From IMG/VR virus record IMGVR_UViG_3300035670_000099, positions 29,612 to 93,611 of that record: DNA of 64,000 nucleotides; one strand, 5' to 3'. The position numbers and the translations under genes are program-made. The DNA comes from a virus. The notes under the pieces were generated by a model. It had not been told where the DNA came from. It ran no database searches and saw only the letters and a program-made list of their open reading frames with translations. Below are positions 60,658 to 64,000 of this stretch, one piece after another; within the stretch, counting starts at the first letter, position 1; each line of letters begins with the position of its first letter.

Positions 60658-61335
60658 ATGAATTACCATAATATTTTGAATCTGTGTCAATACTGCGCTA
60701 AAGTCTATGTGACCGAATCTATCATAGAGCATTCAACTGATACTGAAGTTTTAATAGATAAACAGCCTGACAAAATTATTATAGCATTTTGCGGAAGTGA
60801 ATCTATTGTAGATTGGAAGCAAAATATTGATTTTATATTAAGACCATTTCCTCAAGATAGAAAATGTAAAGTGCATTCTGGTTTTCTAGAATGCTTTTTA
60901 TCTGTTAAAAACAAAATCAATAAGATTTTAGAATTAATTCAAAATGAAAAACTTCCAGTTTTCTTTACAGGACACAGCTTAGGAGGTGCTATAGCTACTT
61001 TAGCGGCTGTTGATGCAAAAATGTCTTATCAAAATCTTAATATTACTTGTGTTACTTTTGGATCTCCAAAACCAGGTGACAAAAATTTTTCTCTGCTTTA
61101 TTCTAATCTAGGAATTTCAACATATAGAGTAATTAATTCTAATGATATTGTCCCATCACTGCCAAGATGGTGGCAAGGAAATTATTATCACGTCTGCCCA
61201 GCCTATCAAATTGGATTTGCAAATATTTTCTCCGCTATTAAATTAACAAATAAAATCAAAAACCACTATGTAAGTAAATACATAGAGGTTTTAGAAAAAC
61301 AATTATCTATTAACCATTTTGATTTTACGCGTTAA
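60658..61335 (+). CDS. Class 3 lipase (alpha/beta hydrolase)
   Basis: A 225-residue Lipase_3 protein. FFTGHSLGGAIATLAA holds the nucleophile S107, SNDIVPSLP the acid D163, and KNHYVSKYIE the likely H203. IIAFCGSESIVDWKQNIDF precedes, as in the family. There is no signal peptide. A role in lysis or in altering host lipids is possible. The ATG is only 8 bases from the divergent Csf3-like ATG, so its promoter must lie inside that gene. The 3' end overlaps the convergent TPR gene by 33 bases. Confidence 0.85.
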   Translation: MNYHNILNLCQYCAKVYVTESIIEHSTDTEVLIDKQPDKIIIAFCGSESIVDWKQNIDFILRPFPQDRKCKVHSGFLECFLSVKNKINKILELIQNEKLPVFFTGHSLGGAIATLAAVDAKMSYQNLNITCVTFGSPKPGDKNFSLLYSNLGISTYRVINSNDIVPSLPRWWQGNYYHVCPAYQIGFANIFSAIKLTNKIKNHYVSKYIEVLEKQLSINHFDFTR

Positions 61336-61605
61336 AGCTAATTCTTTTTTTGCTTCACGATTATTAGGATCAATTCTTAAAATAGCCTTAAAATCTGCTA
61401 TCGCTTCATCGTAAAAAAGTATTTTACGATATAATAACGCACGAATTAATAGACTTTCTATGTCTTTGGGATTTCTATCTATTAATTCACTGTATTTATA
61501 AATTAATAAAGACTCATTGTTTTGCGATTGTGCGGGCAAACAATTCAACCCAAGTAAAATTGAAATAGCTATTGTCAGCTTTACGCATTGTCTTGTTAAT
61601 GTCAT
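61303..61605 (-). CDS. Small secreted TPR protein
   Basis: A 100-residue protein. Residues 1-about 27 are a signal peptide (LTIAISILLGLNCLPAQSQ) with probable cleavage after AQS. The rest contains about two tetratricopeptide units (YDEAIADFKAILRIDPNNRE). The signal sequence style and TPR type are common in cyanobacteria, so a host-derived gene is likely. Its own near-consensus promoter suggests expression apart from structural genes. Function unknown. Confidence 0.75.
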   Translation of the reverse strand: MTLTRQCVKLTIAISILLGLNCLPAQSQNNESLLIYKYSELIDRNPKDIESLLIRALLYRKILFYDEAIADFKAILRIDPNNREAKKELALTRKIKMVNR

Positions 61606-61636
61606 GGATAAGTACTGATAATTTAAGAATACTTTT

Positions 61637-61664
61637 AATATACAACATATTTTAAATATGTCAA
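61637..61664 (-). promoter_or_regulatory. Near-consensus sigma70 promoter for TPR gene
   Basis: On the minus strand: TTGACA (61664-61659), 16-base spacer, TATATT (61642-61637). Its -35 is four bases from that of the divergent promoter at 61669. Confidence 0.75.
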
Positions 61665-61668
61665 CCTA

Positions 61669-61697
61669 TTGACAAAATCCAAAAGGTAGTTTATAGT
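61669..61697 (+). promoter_or_regulatory. Near-consensus sigma70 promoter for AT-hook gene
   Basis: TTGACA (61669-61674), 17-base spacer, TATAGT (61692-61697). The two divergent -35 boxes form the inverted repeat TGTCAA-CCTA-TTGACA. Confidence 0.8.
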
Positions 61698-61726
61698 ATT
61701 TTTAGTATTAATTTTGTAGGTGTAAT

Positions 61727-62326
61727 ATGAAAGTCCCGTATGTAAGGCTAGAAACAAAAACACTTGTGCTTAAAGACAGAGAAGTAGACATCACAAACAA
61801 GCTTTTGTTTAATAGAGCTTTGAACGAAGCCTTGAAGGAACAAAAAGCTGCAAAAAAGGAAAGTAGTAATTCTTTCCTTGTTGTAGGAAAAGAATTTAGT
61901 TATAGGATGCGGTTTCTTAAATCTGGAACTGCTGTAAATCCTAGATGGACTTCAGAGAAAAAAATAGAGAAAACTAATGTAAAATATTACCTCCCGGTAG
62001 GAGATCCATTAACAATATCAAGTTTACTTGATTTTTACGCAAGATATAAAGTTGAGCTAGAGGCGGCAAATCTTGAAATCAAAAAAAGAGGTAGGCCTAA
62101 ATTACCAGCTGAATTAAGAAAGCCAAGAAAAAAGTATCCTAAGCCTCCATCTTTGTCCTTAAAGAAAAGAGGAAGACCAAAGTCTGAAAAGACTTTAGCT
62201 AAAGAAAGATGGATTAAATGGCATGAAGATAGCGGTGTACCTATAGCTCCTCGAAAAAGAGGAAGGCCATTGAAAAAAACTTTGTGGTATACTTGCGAAT
62301 TGCCACCAAATTATGTAAAATTATAA
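61727..62326 (+). CDS. DNA-binding protein with three AT-hooks
   Basis: A 199-residue, strongly basic protein. Three AT-hook cores with flanking basics: KKRGRPK (119-125), KKRGRPK (147-153) and RKRGRPL (177-183), spaced about 28-30 residues. Residues about 1-110 form a separate domain (SNSFLVVGKEFSYRMRFLKS). AT-hooks bind the minor groove of A+T runs, so the protein could condense or silence A+T-rich DNA, or compete with host chromatin proteins. Early-type promoter; terminator follows. Confidence 0.75.
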   Translation: MKVPYVRLETKTLVLKDREVDITNKLLFNRALNEALKEQKAAKKESSNSFLVVGKEFSYRMRFLKSGTAVNPRWTSEKKIEKTNVKYYLPVGDPLTISSLLDFYARYKVELEAANLEIKKRGRPKLPAELRKPRKKYPKPPSLSLKKRGRPKSEKTLAKERWIKWHEDSGVPIAPRKRGRPLKKTLWYTCELPPNYVKL

Positions 62327-62329
62327 AAT

Positions 62330-62352
62330 AATAGGCAGGTTATCTGCCTATT
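62330..62352 (+). terminator. Intrinsic terminator after AT-hook gene
   Basis: AATAGGCAG-GTTAT-CTGCCTATT, then T and AT-rich sequence. Some readthrough is needed for the next gene, as no other promoter is visible. Confidence 0.7.
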
Positions 62353-62373
62353 TAATATTATTGAGTTAAAGAC

Positions 62374-62895
62374 ATGAAAGAACATTTAAAAGTAGAAAAC
62401 AAAGATCTATCGTCTCTAAAGCCTTACATTAATAATGCTAAATTGCATCCTGAAGAACAAATACTTAAAATAGCTAGGAGTATCAAAGAATTAGGCTTTC
62501 TAGATCCAGTAGCTGTAGATGAGAATAATGAAATATTAGAAGGACACGGCAGATTTTTGGCTGCAAAATTACTGGGATTAGAAACAATTCCTACTATAAC
62601 TATCACTAATTTATCTAAAGATGAAAAAATAGCGTATAGAATTGCGCACAATAAATTGACAATGGATACAGGCTGGGATCTTGAGCTATTGCAATTTGAT
62701 TTACAACAAATAGAGGATTTAGATATTTCATTATCAGGTTTTGATAAATTTGAATTTTCCTCTTTTTATGAAGATGAAGAGGATGAAAGTGAAGATCAAG
62801 ATGAAGATGAAGACTTGCCATTATCCAAAGAAATTTTAGATGATGATTTAAAGAAATATAAACACACATGTCCAGAGTGTGGATTTAAATGGTAA
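62374..62895 (+). CDS. ParB-like nuclease-domain protein linked to DNA methyltransferase
   Basis: A 173-residue protein. The ParB/Srx N-terminal domain spans about 10-110: LKPYINNAKLHPEEQI, LGFLDPVAVDENNEILEGHG (GHGR box) and IPTITI. A very acidic stretch and a CPECGFKW end follow. Stand-alone ParB-like proteins of this type often precede phage DNA methylases, as here, where the genes overlap by 7 bases. Likely a partner in DNA modification, not partition. No HTH of true ParB is present. Confidence 0.8.
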   Translation: MKEHLKVENKDLSSLKPYINNAKLHPEEQILKIARSIKELGFLDPVAVDENNEILEGHGRFLAAKLLGLETIPTITITNLSKDEKIAYRIAHNKLTMDTGWDLELLQFDLQQIEDLDISLSGFDKFEFSSFYEDEEDESEDQDEDEDLPLSKEILDDDLKKYKHTCPECGFKW

Positions 62896-63869
62896 AAGAT
62901 TTAACTGTTATTAGTACTTTTGCTGGTGGCGGAGGATCTAGTCTTGGCTATAATTTAGCTGAATACAAAGAATTGCTAGCTATTGAATGGGATTCTAACG
63001 CTGCCGAATGTTTAAAGGCTAATTTTCCTGATTTACCTGTATTCCAGCAAGATATAAAAAAAATTACATCTAAAAAAATATTAGATTTTACTGGATTAGC
63101 GCCAGGAGAATTAGATTTATTAGATGGCTCTCCGCCTTGTCAAGGATTTTCAACTACAGGCAAAAGAGATTATAAAGATCAAAGAAATAATCTTTTTATA
63201 GAGTTTGTTAGACTTCTTAAAGATTTACAGCCAAGATCTTTTTTAATGGAAAATGTGTCTGGAATGATTATAGGAGCTAATAAAAAGACATATTTATTAT
63301 GTGTAGATGAATTAAGACAGGCTGGATATGTAATAAAATCTGGGCTATATAATACCAAATACTTTGGTGTTCCTCAATCTAGAGAGAGATTAATTATTAT
63401 AGGCATTAGAAAAGATTTAGGCATAGCACCAACTTTAATTGAAAATAAAACAAAGCCTATTACAGTAAAAAATGCTTTTAAAGGATTAGATGATAATTCT
63501 GGAATAGAATTTCCAGATTGGCTTAAAAAAGCAACATTAGAAATGATTCCAGGTAATTTTGGAAAAGAACATGTAGAAAGAGCTTTTATAAAATATAGAG
63601 GAAATCCAAATGGTGCAAGATCTTTTAAATTATTAGCATGGGATAAACCATCTTGTACAGTCACAAAAACTTGGATTCTACCATCTGGTATAGCACATCC
63701 AGATAAACAAAGATATATTAATATTTCTGAAATAAAAAGATTGTGCAGTTTCCCAGATAATTACAAATTGCCTGGTAAATTTACAGATCAATTAGCAAGA
63801 ATGGGTAATTCCGTACCACCATTGTTTGCAAAGCATTTAGCAGAGCATATAAAAAATTTATTGTCATAA
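62889..63869 (+). CDS. DNA (cytosine-5) methyltransferase
   Basis: A 326-residue C5 methyltransferase with all key motifs: I FAGGGGSSLGY (11-21), IV GSPPCQGFS with catalytic C84, VI ENV (121-123), VIII QSRER (163-167), and X GNSVPP near 308. The region between VIII and X would set the target sequence. No cognate restriction enzyme is present, so self-protection against host restriction is the likely role. Start overlaps the ParB-like gene stop. Confidence 0.92.
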   Translation: MVKDLTVISTFAGGGGSSLGYNLAEYKELLAIEWDSNAAECLKANFPDLPVFQQDIKKITSKKILDFTGLAPGELDLLDGSPPCQGFSTTGKRDYKDQRNNLFIEFVRLLKDLQPRSFLMENVSGMIIGANKKTYLLCVDELRQAGYVIKSGLYNTKYFGVPQSRERLIIIGIRKDLGIAPTLIENKTKPITVKNAFKGLDDNSGIEFPDWLKKATLEMIPGNFGKEHVERAFIKYRGNPNGARSFKLLAWDKPSCTVTKTWILPSGIAHPDKQRYINISEIKRLCSFPDNYKLPGKFTDQLARMGNSVPPLFAKHLAEHIKNLLS

Positions 63870-63882
63870 TCACTTAAACCAC

Positions 63883-63923
63883 AAGCAGTTTAGGGAGAAA
63901 AAAGTTTTTTTTCTAAACTGCTT
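63883..63923. terminator. Long hairpin overlapping the next promoter
   Basis: AAGCAGTTTAG/CTAAACTGCTT, with internal A-run/T-run pairing in the loop. The 3' arm runs into the -35 TTGACA at 63922. It may end the methyltransferase transcript, act as an operator, or both. Confidence 0.5.
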
Positions 63924-63950
63924 GACAAACAGAAAAAAGTAGTTTATATT
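63922..63950 (+). promoter_or_regulatory. Near-consensus sigma70 promoter
   Basis: TTGACA (63922-63927), 17-base spacer, TATATT (63945-63950), driving the gene that starts at 63982. Confidence 0.8.
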
Positions 63951-63981
63951 AAAAACATACACAGAGAACGGAGAGAGGACA

Positions 63982-64000
63982 ATGTTTAACGATAAGTTAG
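63982..64000 (+). CDS. Start of a further gene, cut by the right edge
   Basis: ATG preceded by GGAGAGAGGAC; six codons (MFNDKL) are visible. The promoter at 63922 gives a leader of about 25 bases. Nothing can be said about function. Confidence 0.6.

Noticed and set aside
1-64000. Integrase and attachment sites
   Set aside because: No recombinase gene and no convincing att-like repeat pair was found in this window, so lysogeny cannot be judged.

Overview
The window is a stretch of an A+T-rich tailed-phage genome (roughly two-thirds A+T by eye). It carries a complete siphovirus tail programme: an HK97-type major capsid protein, head-tail connectors, an HK97-gp10-like tail completion protein, three tail-tube paralogues, a tail-chaperone pair joined by a probable -1 frameshift, lambda-like tail-tip proteins (L, M-like, K, I, J) and a 6,235-residue tape measure. 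Terminase and portal genes are not in the window. A cyanobacterial host is an inference. It rests on an M15 endolysin with the LTWGEATKD-type segment common in cyanobacterial M15 peptidases, a small secreted TPR protein with a cyanobacterial-style LPAQS signal peptide, and near-consensus sigma70 promoters in an A+T-rich genome.

Layout: (i) 1-12167, minus strand: one tightly overlapping operon led by a small HTH regulator, then tail/baseplate proteins and tail fibres. The fibres include a tandem duplicate pair and a BspA-repeat protein cut by the left edge. (ii) 12263-15913, plus: major capsid protein and head-neck genes. (iii) 15933-17273: a structured leader with a DUF3310 gene, facing a sigma factor fused to an IS1 InsA-like zinc-ribbon/HTH. 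(iv) 17348-22126, plus: tail completion, terminator-like, tail tubes, chaperones. (v) 22161-24998, minus: small early-type genes, HNH protein, M15 endolysin. (vi) 25134-26855, plus: SF2 helicase. (vii) 26857-33643: lambda-like tail tip, split over two divergent operons whose start codons overlap. (viii) 33640-38433: RHH and HTH regulators, small membrane proteins and an FtsK-type translocase, flanked by helically phased repeats; this looks like a plasmid- or conjugation-like module. (ix) 38612-60649: dCTP deaminase, a membrane protein, the giant tape measure, a thymidylate-synthase-like protein and a Csf3/Cas5-like (RAMP) protein. (x) 60658-64000: class 3 lipase, TPR protein, triple AT-hook protein, ParB-like protein, C5-cytosine methyltransferase, and the start of a further gene.

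Regulation appears to fall into two classes. Accessory genes have near-perfect TTGACA-N16/17-TATAAT-like promoters (15933, 23270, 25025, 25080, 27048, 61637, 61669, 63922). Several structural transcription units lack them but share the octamer WTGGCAAY 34-42 bases before the first start codon. With a phage sigma factor present, this suggests a host-polymerase early class and a phage-sigma late class; that is inference. Gene packing is extreme, with ATGA/TAATG overlaps throughout, one start-start overlap (CATG at 32585) and two stop-stop overlaps (CTAA at 33640 and 39187). The strongest candidates for something undescribed are the FtsK module with its probable frameshift, the sigma-InsA fusion, the metalloprotease-like domain inside the tape measure, and the Csf3-like/thymidylate-synthase pair. 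No stretch longer than 300 bases lacks a gene.
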